Origin: Candidatus Copromonas faecavium (nom. illeg.)
Lineage (GTDB): Bacteria > Bacillota > Clostridia > Lachnospirales > Lachnospiraceae
Length of the DNA: 64,000 nucleotides
NCBI GenBank assembly: GCA_018712915.1
Contig: DVGC01000050.1
Coordinates: 1 to 64,000 of the forward strand
Direction: 5' to 3'
The notes below the pieces were generated by a model. It searched no databases, was not told the origin of the DNA, and saw only the letters and a program-made list of their open reading frames with translations. Shown piece after piece: positions 1 through 9,249 of this stretch (position 1 is the first letter of the stretch; the number at the start of each line of letters is the position of its first letter). The position numbers and the translations under genes are program-made.

Positions 1-1
1 A

Positions 2-790
2 GAGGACACGGTATTAATTACCACAGGAAGCCAGGGCGAGTCCATGGCTGCCCTGTCCCGGATGGCCTCCTCCCTGCACAGAAAAGTATCCATTACGCCA
101 AGGGATGTGGTGGTGTTAAGCTCCACCCCAATTCCTGGAAATGAAAAGGCCGTGTCCAGAGTCATCAATGAGCTTTCCATGAAGGGAGCCAAGGTCATCT
201 CCCAGGATACCCATGTATCAGGTCACGCCTGCCAGGAAGAGATTAAACTGATTTATTCCCTGGTTCATCCCAAGTACGCGATTCCGATTCACGGCGAGTA
301 CCGTCACCGGATGGCTCAGAAGGAACTGGCCTTATCGCTGGGAATCCCCAAGGATCATGTGATCATGCTCCAGTCCGGAGATGTCCTGGAAATCGGGGAG
401 TCCGGAGCGGAGGTTGTGGATCATGTGCAGTCCGGCGGCGTCCTGGTGGATGGACTTGGTGTAGGCGATGTCGGAAATATTGTCCTGCGCGACCGGCAGA
501 ATCTGGCTCAGAACGGAATCATTATTGTTGTGATGGCGCTGGAAAAATACTCCAATCAGCTGTTATCCGGTCCGGACATTGTTTCACGCGGTTTTGTCTA
601 CGTGCGGGAGTCCGAGGATCTGATGGAGGAGGCTCAGGCCATTGTGGATCAGGCTGTGGCGGACTGTCTGGCCCATCATGTATCTGACTGGGGAAAGATA
701 AAGAACCTGATCCGCGACAGCTTAAGCGACTTTTTATGGAAGCGGATTAAGAGAAACCCGATGATTCTTCCGATTATCATGGAAGTATAG
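2..790 (+). CDS. rnj: Ribonuclease J, C-terminal part (5' end outside window)
   Basis: RNase J is a metallo-beta-lactamase/beta-CASP nuclease with endo- and 5'-exonuclease activity in mRNA decay and rRNA maturation. The frame is open from base 2, so the gene begins upstream and about 262 codons are present. Visible is TTGSQGESMAALSRMA, typical of the RNase J beta-CASP domain. It is followed by the HVSGH motif and the PIHGEYRH segment that carries late metal/catalytic histidines, then the small C-terminal domain. The catalytic HxHxDH motif lies outside the window. The next gene starts 19 bp downstream in the same direction, so they are probably cotranscribed. Confidence 0.93.
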   Translation, partial: EDTVLITTGSQGESMAALSRMASSLHRKVSITPRDVVVLSSTPIPGNEKAVSRVINELSMKGAKVISQDTHVSGHACQEEIKLIYSLVHPKYAIPIHGEYRHRMAQKELALSLGIPKDHVIMLQSGDVLEIGESGAEVVDHVQSGGVLVDGLGVGDVGNIVLRDRQNLAQNGIIIVVMALEKYSNQLLSGPDIVSRGFVYVRESEDLMEEAQAIVDQAVADCLAHHVSDWGKIKNLIRDSLSDFLWKRIKRNPMILPIIMEV

Positions 791-809
791 GCCCTTATGA
801 AGGAGCGGT

Positions 810-1208
810 ATGAGCAGAGTAACGAAGGAGATCAACAGAATCAGCATCATGGTCATCGGCCTGTCGGGGCGGCTCATTGCCTATGCTTTTGTGCTGGTAC
901 TTCTGATTTTCGGAATCAGGCGCGCTTATGAATTTGGTCACAGCATTTTCTATTCTCCGGGGATGGAGGAAAAGCCGGGGACAGAAAAAACCGTGACCAT
1001 CACCGGGGAAGAGTCCATAGCGGAAGTAGGACAGATTCTGGAAGACGCCGGCCTGATCCGGGACAGCCTGGCCTTTACCATTCAGGCCATGGTTTATGAA
1101 TATGACGTTCAGGCCGGCACTTACGAACTGAATACGTCGGAAAGCTCCAAAGAAATCATTAAGATTTTAAAGAATGCGCCGGCAGAAGAAACGGAGGCGG
1201 CGGAATGA
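810..1208 (+). CDS. Short MltG/YceG-like membrane protein
   Basis: A 132-residue protein with one membrane segment (about residues 20-40, LIAYAFVLVLLIFGIRRAYEF). An extracytoplasmic stretch reads VTITGEESIAEVGQILEDAG, then describes a 'tYEL' end (AGTYELNTSESSKEIIKIL). This resembles the N-terminal LysM-like part of MltG/YceG endolytic transglycosylases, which precedes the catalytic domain. The catalytic domain itself is absent, since the protein ends about 30 residues after that point. It is therefore unlikely to cleave glycan alone and may bind peptidoglycan or a partner. Its stop overlaps the start of the next gene by 4 bp (ATGA), implying translational coupling. The family link is by motif resemblance only. 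Confidence 0.7.
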   Translation: MSRVTKEINRISIMVIGLSGRLIAYAFVLVLLIFGIRRAYEFGHSIFYSPGMEEKPGTEKTVTITGEESIAEVGQILEDAGLIRDSLAFTIQAMVYEYDVQAGTYELNTSESSKEIIKILKNAPAEETEAAE

Positions 1209-1882
1209 TTTCAGACGAGCGCCTGACTGTTTATCTTCATTCGCTGGACGCTGGAAACGGTGCTTTTTGTGATGCCATGGAACGGGAGGCCAGAGCCTCC
1301 GGCATTCCCATTATCCGGAAGGAAACGGCGGCTCTTTTAAAAACCATGGTGACCTTAAAACGGCCGGAACGGATCCTTGAGGTGGGAACGGCGATTGGGT
1401 ATTCGGCCCTTTTGATGGCCGGTGTGATGCCGGAAACGGCACATATTACCACCATAGAAAAATATGAAAAACGGATTCCTGCAGCGAAAGAAAACTTTCG
1501 CAGGGCGGGAATGGAAAAGACGATTACGCTGCTGGAAGGGGATGCGGGGGAAATCCTTGCAGGCCTTTCCGGCTCCTTTGATTTTATCTTTATGGATGCG
1601 GCCAAGGGCCAGTACATCCGCTGGCTGCCGGATCTTCTGCGTCTTCTGGCTCCCGGCGGCCTCCTGATGTCGGATAATGTGCTTCAGGAAGGAACCATCG
1701 CCCAGTCCCGGTATGCGGTGGAGCGCAGGGAACGGACCATCCATGAACGGATGCGGGAATATCTTTATGCCCTGACCCACAGCGAGGAACTGGAGACTTC
1801 GGTTCTGACGGTGGGAGACGGGGTGGCGTTAAGTGTGAAACGGGCGGTCCCGCGAAAAACCATACAAGGAGAAAAGTTATGA
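1205..1882 (+). CDS. SAM-dependent O-methyltransferase (YrrM/CaffeoylCoA-OMT type)
   Basis: A 225-residue class I methyltransferase. SAM-binding motif I is ILEVGTAIGYSALLMA (about residues 58-73), the acidic motif II is in ITTIEKYEKR, and the metal/substrate motif is FIFMDAAKGQY with PGGLLMSDNV further on. These are typical of the small-molecule O-methyltransferase family that includes Bacillus YrrM. The gene overlaps its neighbours by 4 bp on each side (MltG-like upstream, U32 downstream). B. subtilis has a similar yrrM-yrrN/O order, in which the U32 proteins act in tRNA wobble-uridine modification. TrmR (YrrM) is the methyltransferase that forms mo5U there, so tRNA is a plausible substrate here too. 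That last step is inference from context. Confidence 0.8.
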   Translation: MISDERLTVYLHSLDAGNGAFCDAMEREARASGIPIIRKETAALLKTMVTLKRPERILEVGTAIGYSALLMAGVMPETAHITTIEKYEKRIPAAKENFRRAGMEKTITLLEGDAGEILAGLSGSFDFIFMDAAKGQYIRWLPDLLRLLAPGGLLMSDNVLQEGTIAQSRYAVERRERTIHERMREYLYALTHSEELETSVLTVGDGVALSVKRAVPRKTIQGEKL

Positions 1883-3114
1883 GAAAGACGGAGCTTCTGA
1901 TACCGGCGGGAAGTCTTGATACCTTAAAAACGGCGGTGAATTACGGAGCGGACGCGGTTTATCTGGGCGGAGAGGCCTTTGGCCTGCGCGCCAAGGCAAA
2001 GAATTTTACCAACGAAGAAATCCGGGAAGGAATAAAATTTGCCCATGAGCATGGAGTCCGGGTTTATATTACGGCCAATATTTTTGCACATAACCGGGAT
2101 CTGGACGGTGTGGAGGAATATTTCAGAGAGCTTAAGGAAATCGGCCCGGATGCGCTGATCATTTCTGACCCGGGAGTGTTTTCCATTGCCAGACGGGTGC
2201 TTCCCGAGATGGAAATTCACATCAGTACCCAGGCAAATAACACCAACTATGAGACGTACCGTTTCTGGTATGAACTGGGAGCGAAGCGGGTGGTATCGGC
2301 CAGGGAGCTGTCCCTGGAGGAAATCCGGGAGATCCGGCGGCATATTCCGGAGGATATGGAAATTGAAAGCTTCATTCACGGTGCCATGTGCATTTCGTAC
2401 TCAGGCCGGTGCCTGCTCAGCAACTTTTTTACGGGTCGGGATGCCAATCAGGGGGCCTGTACTCATCCCTGCCGTTGGAAATATGCGGTGGTGGAGGAGA
2501 CAAGGCCGGGAGAGTATATGCCGGTTTATGAGAATGACAGGGGAACCTTCCTGTTTAACTCCAAGGATCTGTGCATGATTGAGCATGTTCCGGAAATGCT
2601 GGAGGCGGGAATTGACAGCTTTAAGATCGAGGGGCGGATGAAAAATGCTCTTTATGTGGCCACAGTCGCAAGAACCTACCGGAAGGCCATCGATGACTGC
2701 AAAAAGGATCCGGGGCTGTACCGGCAGAATCTGGATTGGTACAAAGAGGAAATTGGAAAGTGTACCACCCGGGAATTTACCACCGGCTTTTATTTTGGAA
2801 AGCCGGGAGAGGATGCTCAGATTTATCAGAACAGCACCTATATCAAGAATTATATATACCTTGGAACCGTTGAAACAGTCGGGGAAAACGGATTGGTTCA
2901 GATTGAGCAGAAGAACAAATTCTCTGTGGGAGAGACGCTGGAGATTATGAAGCCGGACGGAAGAAATCTGATGGCCCGGGTGCGGGGAATTTATTCCGAA
3001 GAGGGGGAGACAATGGAAAGTGCTCCCCATGCCAGACAGAAGCTGTTCCTTGATTTAAGCGAGCCGGCAGAACCGGGCAATATTCTCAGGATCAAAGAAC
3101 GGGAGTGTCTGTAG
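1879..3114 (+). CDS. Peptidase U32 family protein (likely tRNA uridine hydroxylation, TrhP-like)
   Basis: A 411-residue U32 protein opening with LIPAGSLDTLKTAVNYGADAVYLGG. The U32 signature is complete: ESFIHGAMCISYSGRCLLS, followed by GACTHPCRWKY. These contribute four cysteines of the kind thought to hold an Fe-S cluster. U32 members were first called collagenases, but TrhP/YrrN-YrrO proteins are now known to make 5-hydroxyuridine at tRNA position 34 using prephenate. The adjacent YrrM-like methyltransferase, overlapping by 4 bp, fits that pathway (ho5U to mo5U). A C-terminal beta-rich extension follows about residue 320. Only one U32 gene is present, whereas Bacillus uses two. Confidence 0.85.
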   Translation: MRKTELLIPAGSLDTLKTAVNYGADAVYLGGEAFGLRAKAKNFTNEEIREGIKFAHEHGVRVYITANIFAHNRDLDGVEEYFRELKEIGPDALIISDPGVFSIARRVLPEMEIHISTQANNTNYETYRFWYELGAKRVVSARELSLEEIREIRRHIPEDMEIESFIHGAMCISYSGRCLLSNFFTGRDANQGACTHPCRWKYAVVEETRPGEYMPVYENDRGTFLFNSKDLCMIEHVPEMLEAGIDSFKIEGRMKNALYVATVARTYRKAIDDCKKDPGLYRQNLDWYKEEIGKCTTREFTTGFYFGKPGEDAQIYQNSTYIKNYIYLGTVETVGENGLVQIEQKNKFSVGETLEIMKPDGRNLMARVRGIYSEEGETMESAPHARQKLFLDLSEPAEPGNILRIKERECL

Positions 3115-3144
3115 AACCGGATATTTTCAGGAAGGAGGATGGCC

Positions 3145-3969
3145 ATGGCGGTGGTATTTGGAGTCCTTTGTGCAGGATGCCTGATTTATTATGGAATCAT
3201 TGTGCTTTATTCCGGGGCAGGTACAGCATTTTCCGGCATCTGGCTGGTGCTTGCCGTATGTGCTGCCATTCTCGCACTGGTTTTCTTCCTCTTTCCGAGG
3301 ATTAAGGAGCGGGTGCCGCTGCGGCTTGAGGTGGCTTTTCTTACGGTGCTGGCGGCTTTTTTTGCTGTTTTCGTATTTGTGGAAGTGTCCATGGGACTCA
3401 GCTCCCTTTCTTTCGGCAGTCCGCCAAGCGTTAATTACATGATTGTTTTAGGTGCCCAGGTGCGGGGAGACAGTCCCAGCCACTCGTTATCGTACCGCCT
3501 GGAGGCAGCTTATAATTATGCCTCCACTCATCCCAATACCATTCTGATCCTTTCCGGCGGCAAGGGAAAGGGAGAAAATGTGTCGGAAGCCGCGGTCATG
3601 TATGAATACTTAAGGGCCAGAGGCATTCCGGAGCATCAGATGTTAAAGGAGGAGCAGTCGGAAAGTACCTACGAAAATCTGGTATACAGCAAGCTCCTGA
3701 TCGATGCCAGAGAGGGTGAGAGAAGGAAGGTTCTTGGCAGGATTCTTGCCGAATCCGGATATCTTTTGCCGCCGGAGAGCGAGTCCTCGATTCGGGTGGG
3801 AGTCCTGACCAGCAATTTTCATGTGCTGCGGGCCAAGGGCATTGCGAAAAACATTGGATTTACCAATGTTATCAGTATCTCTGTTCCGTCGGATCCGGTG
3901 CTGTTTCTGCATTTCTGCGTCCGGGAGTGCTTCGCGGTGCTGAAGGACAAATTTGTTGGAAATATGTAA
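3145..3969 (+). CDS. YdcF/SanA-like DUF218 membrane protein
   Basis: A membrane protein of about 274 residues with three N-terminal hydrophobic segments, then a DUF218 domain. The domain motifs are VNYMIVLGAQVRGDSPS, TILILSGGKGKGENVSEA, ESTYENLVYSK and GVLTSNFHVLRA. Proteins of this fold (YdcF, SanA, ElyC) act in envelope biology, but the biochemical role is unknown here. GAAGGAGG lies at 3131-3138, directly against an ATG at 3139, so the second in-frame ATG at 3145 is better spaced and is chosen. About 340 bp without a gene follow. Confidence 0.8.
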   Translation: MAVVFGVLCAGCLIYYGIIVLYSGAGTAFSGIWLVLAVCAAILALVFFLFPRIKERVPLRLEVAFLTVLAAFFAVFVFVEVSMGLSSLSFGSPPSVNYMIVLGAQVRGDSPSHSLSYRLEAAYNYASTHPNTILILSGGKGKGENVSEAAVMYEYLRARGIPEHQMLKEEQSESTYENLVYSKLLIDAREGERRKVLGRILAESGYLLPPESESSIRVGVLTSNFHVLRAKGIAKNIGFTNVISISVPSDPVLFLHFCVRECFAVLKDKFVGNM

Positions 3970-4312
3970 GGGCGGATAGCTTTGAAACCGGAAAAGTTAA
4001 GGCCGATGAAATGTGGAATCGGAGAACTTTAAGGTCAAAGAGATATGAAATTTCTGCCCGGATGGGCATACTGTAAGGGAAAGCTGATGAAGGCAGGACG
4101 GTATCGTGACAGGCTGGCAGGGAAAACGCCGGAAATGGTCTGGCCGGACAGGGGGAACGATGCCGGAAATGGCCAGGATGGACATGACAAAAGGTGCCAG
4201 GATTGGTCTGGATAGACATGAGAACAGGTGTCAGGATCGGCCTGGCCGGAATCAGAAAAACGGCAGACGTGTTTGACTGGAGAGAAACAAAGCGACAGAA
4301 AGGATTGTGACT
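3970..4312 (+). other. Intergenic region with an imperfect 34-bp-period repeat
   Basis: No convincing gene or RNA is seen on either strand. The far end holds two 31-bp copies at 4181-4211 and 4215-4245 that agree at 26 positions, both starting GACATGA. A GAAAGGA ribosome binding site for the M16 protease occupies 4298-4304. No clear promoter or terminator was recognised. Confidence 0.5.
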
Positions 4313-7255
4313 ATGGAGAATCAGAAGGAAGCGGTGCAGGCACTGGCGGCTTACCGCTTGTTGGAGGAACGGACGATTAGGGAACTCAATGCGGACGGGA
4401 TGATCCTGGAGCATAAAAAAACAGGTGCGAAGCTGTTTCTTTTGAGTACTGATGATGAGAATAAAGTATTCTGCATCGGATTTCGCACACCGCCGGCTGA
4501 CAGCACGGGAGTTCCCCATATTCTGGAGCACAGCGTGCTCTGCGGTTCCAAGAAGTTTCCGGTAAAGGATCCGTTTGTGGAACTGGTAAAAGGCTCTTTA
4601 AATACATTCTTAAATGCCATGACCTATCCGGATAAAACAGTGTACCCGGTGGCCAGCTGCAACGAAACGGATTTCCAGAACCTGATGGACGTATATATGG
4701 ATGCAGTGTTAAATCCCAACATCAGCAGAGAAAAGAAAATCTTCATGCAGGAAGGATGGCATTATGAGCTTACGGAACCGGATGGAGAGCTGACGTACAA
4801 CGGTGTGGTTTATAATGAAATGAAGGGCGTGTTCTCCTCCCCGGAAAGCGTACTGGACCGCTACACCCGTGCCGTGATGTTTCCGGATACCTGCTATGGA
4901 TTTGAATCCGGCGGTGATCCGGAGGATATCGTCAAGCTGACCTATGAGGATTACCTGGCTTTTTACCGGAAATATTATCATCCGTCCAACAGCTATATCT
5001 ACCTGTACGGTGATATGGACATGGCAGAAAAGCTGAAGTGGCTGGATGAAGAGTATTTAAGCAAGTATGAAAAGGAACAGGTGGATTCTGAAATTCAGAT
5101 CCAGCCGGCCTTTAAGGAACCGGTGGAGCGGGAGTTTTTCTACTCCGTTTCGGAATCGGAGGATCTGGAGCATGCCACCTATCTTTCGGTGAATACGTCA
5201 GCGGGAAATGAACTGTCCCCGAAAGAATACATTGCCTTCCAGGTACTGGAGTATGTTCTCCTGGATGCGCCGGGAGCGCCGTTGAAGAAGGCACTTCTGG
5301 ACGCCGGCATCGGGGATGACATCATGGGAGGCTACGAAAACGGAATCCTCCAGCCTTATTTTTCCGTCATCGCAAAGAATGCAGACCGGGAACAGAAGGG
5401 AGAGTTCCTGGCGGTTGTCAAGGGAACCTTAAGAAAGCTGGCGCTTACGGGACTCAACGAAAAGAGTCTGCGGGCCGGAATCAACTACTATGAATTTCAG
5501 TACCGGGAGGCGGATTTCGGATCTGCGCCCAAGGGACTGATGTACGGGCTTCAGTGTCTGGACAGCTGGCTGTATGGCGGCGATCCCATGATGCATCTGG
5601 AGTATGAAGACACCTTCGCGGCTTTAAAGAAAGGCGTGGAGGAAGGATATTTCGAGGGGCTGATTTCCAAATATCTTCTGGACAATCCTTATGAGGCAGT
5701 GGTGATTGCAAGTCCCAAGAGGAATCTGACGGCCCGGGTGGAAGAGCAGACGGCCAGACGGCTGAAAGCGTATAAGGACAGCCTGTCCAGGGAAGAAATT
5801 GAGGAGCTGATCCGTCAGACGAAGGAACTGAAGGAATATCAGGATACGCCGTCTCCAAAGGAAGAACTGGAAAAGATTCCAATGCTTTCCAGGGAAGAAA
5901 TCGGCAGAGAGTCTGCAAAATTGATTTTTGAAGAAACAAAGGTGGATGGGATTCCGGTGATCCGCCATGAAATGTTTACCTCCGGTATCGGATATCTGAA
6001 GGTTCTTTTTGATACCAACCGGGTGCCGGCGGAGGATCTGCCCTATGTGGGCCTTTTAAAGTCCATTCTTGGCTATGTGGATACCAAACGCCATTCCTAT
6101 GATGATTTAAGCAGCGAAATTTTCCTGAATACGGGCGGAATGTCATTCTCCGTTACATCCTATCCCAGACTGGAAACAGGCGGTTTTACGGGCGTATTTG
6201 CAGCCAGCGGACGGGTTCTTTATGAGAAGCTGGACTTTGGCTTTGAGATTCTTGCGGAAATTCTGGAGGAATCCATTCTGGAAGATGAAAAGCGAATCCG
6301 GGAAATTCTAAACGAGGCCAAGTCCAAGGCCCAGATGAAATTAACCGGTTCGGGTCATACGGCGGCGGTGGCCAGAGCCACGTCTTATTTCTCCGATACG
6401 TCCTATTTTAACGATATGACCGGCGGAATCGGATATTTCCAGTTCCTGGAGTCCTGCGCCAGGGATTTCGATTCCAAAAAGGAGGAGCTCATCGGAGGAC
6501 TGCGCCGCGTGATGAAAGCGCTGTTTACAAGAGACAACATGACCGTCAGCTATACGGCAGATAAAACCGGCTTCTCTTATCTGGAAAAGGCGATGAAGAA
6601 GCTGACGGCAGTGCTCCCGGAGGGAGACGGCATCACCTATCCGTTCCGGGCACCCAAGGGAAACCGGAACGAAGGCTTTACTTCAGCTTCGAAGGTCAAT
6701 TATGTGGCCAGGTGCGGAACCTTTGCCGGCAGCAGATATTCCTATACCGGGGCTCTTCGGATCTTAAAGATTATGTTAAGCTATGATTATCTCTGGATTA
6801 ACATCCGAGTCAAGGGCGGAGCCTATGGCTGCATGAGTGCCGTGGGACGTTCCGGAGAAGGGTATTTTGTTTCCTACCGTGACCCAAACGTAAAGGAGAG
6901 CAATGACATTTACGAGGGAATCCCGGAATATCTGGAGCATTTTGACGCCGATGAGAGAGACATGACCAAGTATGTGATTGGAACCATCAGCGAGCTGGAT
7001 ACGCCGCTTACGCCGTCATTGAAAGGCGCCAGAGGGCTTTCTGCCTGGTATTCCGGCGTTACGGACGAGATGTTAAAGAAAGAGCGGGAGGAAGTGCTGA
7101 ATGCACAGCCGGAGGATATCAGGGCACTTGCAGGAATCGTCCGTGAAATCCTGAAGACGGGAGCTGTCTGCGTGGTTGGAAATGAGGAAACCATTAAGAA
7201 AGATAAGGAACTGTTTGGCACAATCCGTCCGCTGTTTAACGGGACGGCAGGCTAA
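4313..7255 (+). CDS. M16C insulinase-family zinc metalloprotease (presequence-protease-like)
   Basis: A 980-residue M16 protease. The inverted zinc motif HxxEH is present as PHILEHSVLCG near residue 69, and the distal glutamate lies in NGVVYNEMKGVFSSPES. The C-terminal half carries the conserved GGAYG (VKGGAYGCMSA). Length and HILEHSVLCGS match the single-chain PreP/Cym1 branch rather than the two-subunit pitrilysins. Such enzymes degrade small peptides in a closed chamber. There is no signal peptide, so it is probably cytosolic. ATG 4313 is preferred over GTG 4307 because GAAAGGA at 4298-4304 is only two bases from the GTG. era follows after 11 bp. Confidence 0.92.
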   Translation: MENQKEAVQALAAYRLLEERTIRELNADGMILEHKKTGAKLFLLSTDDENKVFCIGFRTPPADSTGVPHILEHSVLCGSKKFPVKDPFVELVKGSLNTFLNAMTYPDKTVYPVASCNETDFQNLMDVYMDAVLNPNISREKKIFMQEGWHYELTEPDGELTYNGVVYNEMKGVFSSPESVLDRYTRAVMFPDTCYGFESGGDPEDIVKLTYEDYLAFYRKYYHPSNSYIYLYGDMDMAEKLKWLDEEYLSKYEKEQVDSEIQIQPAFKEPVEREFFYSVSESEDLEHATYLSVNTSAGNELSPKEYIAFQVLEYVLLDAPGAPLKKALLDAGIGDDIMGGYENGILQPYFSVIAKNADREQKGEFLAVVKGTLRKLALTGLNEKSLRAGINYYEFQYREADFGSAPKGLMYGLQCLDSWLYGGDPMMHLEYEDTFAALKKGVEEGYFEGLISKYLLDNPYEAVVIASPKRNLTARVEEQTARRLKAYKDSLSREEIEELIRQTKELKEYQDTPSPKEELEKIPMLSREEIGRESAKLIFEETKVDGIPVIRHEMFTSGIGYLKVLFDTNRVPAEDLPYVGLLKSILGYVDTKRHSYDDLSSEIFLNTGGMSFSVTSYPRLETGGFTGVFAASGRVLYEKLDFGFEILAEILEESILEDEKRIREILNEAKSKAQMKLTGSGHTAAVARATSYFSDTSYFNDMTGGIGYFQFLESCARDFDSKKEELIGGLRRVMKALFTRDNMTVSYTADKTGFSYLEKAMKKLTAVLPEGDGITYPFRAPKGNRNEGFTSASKVNYVARCGTFAGSRYSYTGALRILKIMLSYDYLWINIRVKGGAYGCMSAVGRSGEGYFVSYRDPNVKESNDIYEGIPEYLEHFDADERDMTKYVIGTISELDTPLTPSLKGARGLSAWYSGVTDEMLKKEREEVLNAQPEDIRALAGIVREILKTGAVCVVGNEETIKKDKELFGTIRPLFNGTAG

Positions 7256-7266
7256 AGGGGAGAGCT

Positions 7267-8169
7267 ATGGGAAACGTATATAAATCCGGCTTTGTTACGC
7301 TGATCGGAAGACCCAATGTGGGAAAATCGACTCTGATGAATCATCTGATTGGCCAGAAAATCGCCATTACTTCGGAAAAGCCGCAGACCACAAGAAACCG
7401 GATTCAGACCGTTTATACCGACGAACGGGGACAGATTATTTTCCTTGATACGCCGGGAATCCACAAGGCGAAAAACCGGTTGGGAGAATATATGGTCAGC
7501 GTGGCCGAGCACACCTTAAAAGAGGTGGATGTGATTTTATGGCTGGTGGAGCCGGGCACTTATATCGGGGCAGGGGAGCAGCATATTGCAAAAACCCTGT
7601 CCCGGGTAAAAACACCGGTGATCCTTGTGATCAATAAAATCGACACGGTGAAAAAAGAAGAAATATTAAAGACCATGGCTGCATATAAAGACGTATCCAG
7701 GTTTCAGGAAATCATTCCTGTGTCAGCCATGAAGAAAACCAACACGGATACCTTAATCCATACAATTTTCCAGTATCTGCCGGAGGGCCCCCAGTATTAC
7801 GACGAGGATACGGTGACGGACCAGCCCATGCGGCAGATTGCGGCAGAGTTAATCCGGGAAAAGGCACTGCGGATGATGTCGGATGAGATCCCTCATGGAA
7901 TTGCCGTGGTGATTGACCGGATGACCGAGCGGGAGAACGGGATGTTTGACATTGATGCCACCATCGTCTGCGAGCGGGAATCCCATAAGGGTATGATCAT
8001 CGGGAAAAATGGCCAGATGTTAAAGCGAATCGGTACGGCGGCCAGGATTGAGATAGAAAATCTGATGGATGCGAGAGTCAATTTAAAACTCTGGGTCAAG
8101 GTACGCAAGGAATGGAGAGACTCGGAGCTGTACATGAAAAATTACGGTTACAATATGAAGGACATTTAA
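7267..8169 (+). CDS. era: GTPase Era
   Basis: A 300-residue Era GTPase that binds the 3' end of 16S rRNA and checks 30S maturation. G1 is GRPNVGKST, the switch I region contains KPQTTRNRIQ, G3 is DTPGIHKAK, and G4 is NKID. The C-terminal KH domain includes GMIIGKNGQMLKRIG. Length is usual for the family. GGGGAG at 7257-7262 serves as ribosome binding site. The gene lies between the M16 protease (11 bp) and recO (about 150 bp), an era-recO order common in Firmicutes. Confidence 0.97.
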   Translation: MGNVYKSGFVTLIGRPNVGKSTLMNHLIGQKIAITSEKPQTTRNRIQTVYTDERGQIIFLDTPGIHKAKNRLGEYMVSVAEHTLKEVDVILWLVEPGTYIGAGEQHIAKTLSRVKTPVILVINKIDTVKKEEILKTMAAYKDVSRFQEIIPVSAMKKTNTDTLIHTIFQYLPEGPQYYDEDTVTDQPMRQIAAELIREKALRMMSDEIPHGIAVVIDRMTERENGMFDIDATIVCERESHKGMIIGKNGQMLKRIGTAARIEIENLMDARVNLKLWVKVRKEWRDSELYMKNYGYNMKDI

Positions 8170-8322
8170 ATTTGCAGGGAATGACGGGAAGGGGACGGCC
8201 GGTATGGCAGCCTGTGATTTTCCTCCGGATGGGATGCACAGGCTTGACATTTGTTTTCGCCGGTGAAAATCTGGCCCGGACCATGCAGAAGAAAAATGGG
8301 AAATTTTAAGGAAGGAACAGGC

Positions 8323-8979
8323 ATGAGGGAACAGACAGCTGTTACCGGGATGGTGTTAAAAGCCTCTCCGGTGGGGGAATACGACAGAAGACTGGTGATT
8401 TTAAGCAGCGAACGGGGGAAAATCACCGCCTTTGCCCGCGGAGCCAGACGGCCGGGGAACTCTCTCATGGCCTGTTCCTGCCCTTTTGTATTCGGAACTT
8501 TTTTCCTGTATGAAGGGCGGGATGCCTACACTCTGGCCAATGCAGAGGTGCAGAATTATTTTAGGGAAATTGCAGAGGACATGGAAACCGCCTGCTATGG
8601 TTCTTATTTTCTAGAATTTTCCGATTATTACGGCAGGGAAAACATGGAGGCCAGGGAGCCGCTGAAACTCTTATATCAGACTCTCAGGGCCCTCTTAAAA
8701 CCAGCGATTCCAAACCGTTTGGTAAAACCGGTTTTTGAATTGAAACTGATGGAATTAAACGGCGAATACATGGAAAAACCCTTAGGGCAGCTTTCAGAAT
8801 CCACTTATTATGCCTGGGAATACGTTCTCGCCACTCCCATCGAAAAACTGTACACCTTCACCCTCACCCCGCCGGTCCTGGAGGAATTTATCAAAAGCGT
8901 CGAGACAAACAAACGCCGATTCATCGATAAACCCTTCCATTCCCTTGACATTTTACACGTTCTTGTGGATAATGTATGA
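8323..8979 (+). CDS. recO: DNA repair protein RecO
   Basis: A 218-residue RecO, which loads RecA and anneals SSB-coated DNA with RecR and RecF. The N-terminal OB fold reads VTGMVLKASPVGEYDRRLVI and GKITAFARGARRP, with a helical C-terminal domain after it. The usual zinc-binding cysteines of the C-terminal domain are not evident. The start at ATG 8323 follows AAGGAAGG (8308-8315). An in-frame upstream extension to 8251 lacks family similarity and was left out. A repeat-rich region follows. Confidence 0.92.
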   Translation: MREQTAVTGMVLKASPVGEYDRRLVILSSERGKITAFARGARRPGNSLMACSCPFVFGTFFLYEGRDAYTLANAEVQNYFREIAEDMETACYGSYFLEFSDYYGRENMEAREPLKLLYQTLRALLKPAIPNRLVKPVFELKLMELNGEYMEKPLGQLSESTYYAWEYVLATPIEKLYTFTLTPPVLEEFIKSVETNKRRFIDKPFHSLDILHVLVDNV

Positions 8980-9010
8980 TAGCAGCGAGCCAGGCAGCCA
9001 GCAAAAGAAG

Positions 9011-9045
9011 AAAGAATGTTTCATGCTTGCATGAAAACATTCTTG
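9011..9045 (+). repeat. Hairpin with CATGC-TT-GCATG core
   Basis: A near-perfect inverted repeat of about 15 bp per arm, with one bulged A, centred on CATGCTTGCATG (9022-9033). It follows recO by about 30 bp and immediately precedes the direct repeats at 9066-9213. It may act as a terminator, although it lacks a following T-run. The same core occurs at 9886, 15836 and 15969. Confidence 0.75.
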
Positions 9046-9065
9046 AAGCTTTTGCCGGCTATCGG

Positions 9066-9213
9066 GCGAGAGCCCGATAACGAATGTGCGCGAAGCACAC
9101 ATGAGTGATGCCAGGCGAGCGGAAAAAGCCAGGGAAGCGGCGGGCAGTGCGGTGCGAGAGCCCGATAACGAATGTGCGTGAAGCGCACATGAGTGATGCC
9201 AGGCAAGCGGAAA
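9066..9213 (+). repeat. Two 60-bp direct repeats, 88-bp period
   Basis: Copies at 9066-9125 and 9154-9213 both begin GCGAGAGCCCGATAACGAAT and differ at about three positions. Inside each copy GTGCG and CGCAC-like arms around GAAG can pair, so each unit may fold. The block sits between recO and the lipoprotein gene and ends about 35 bp before its start codon. It resembles, in composition and in its neighbouring hairpin, the clusters near 15.8 and 16.7 kb. Confidence 0.8.
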
Positions 9214-9249
9214 GCGGCCGCATTTGATACGGGGCCGCGGGAGGGGATA

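Noticed and set aside
3872-4531. Reverse-strand frame over the YdcF end and M16 start
   Set aside because: No similarity, poor composition, and it is antisense to real genes.
9011-9213. CRISPR array
   Set aside because: Only two long repeats with unlike spacing, and no cas genes.
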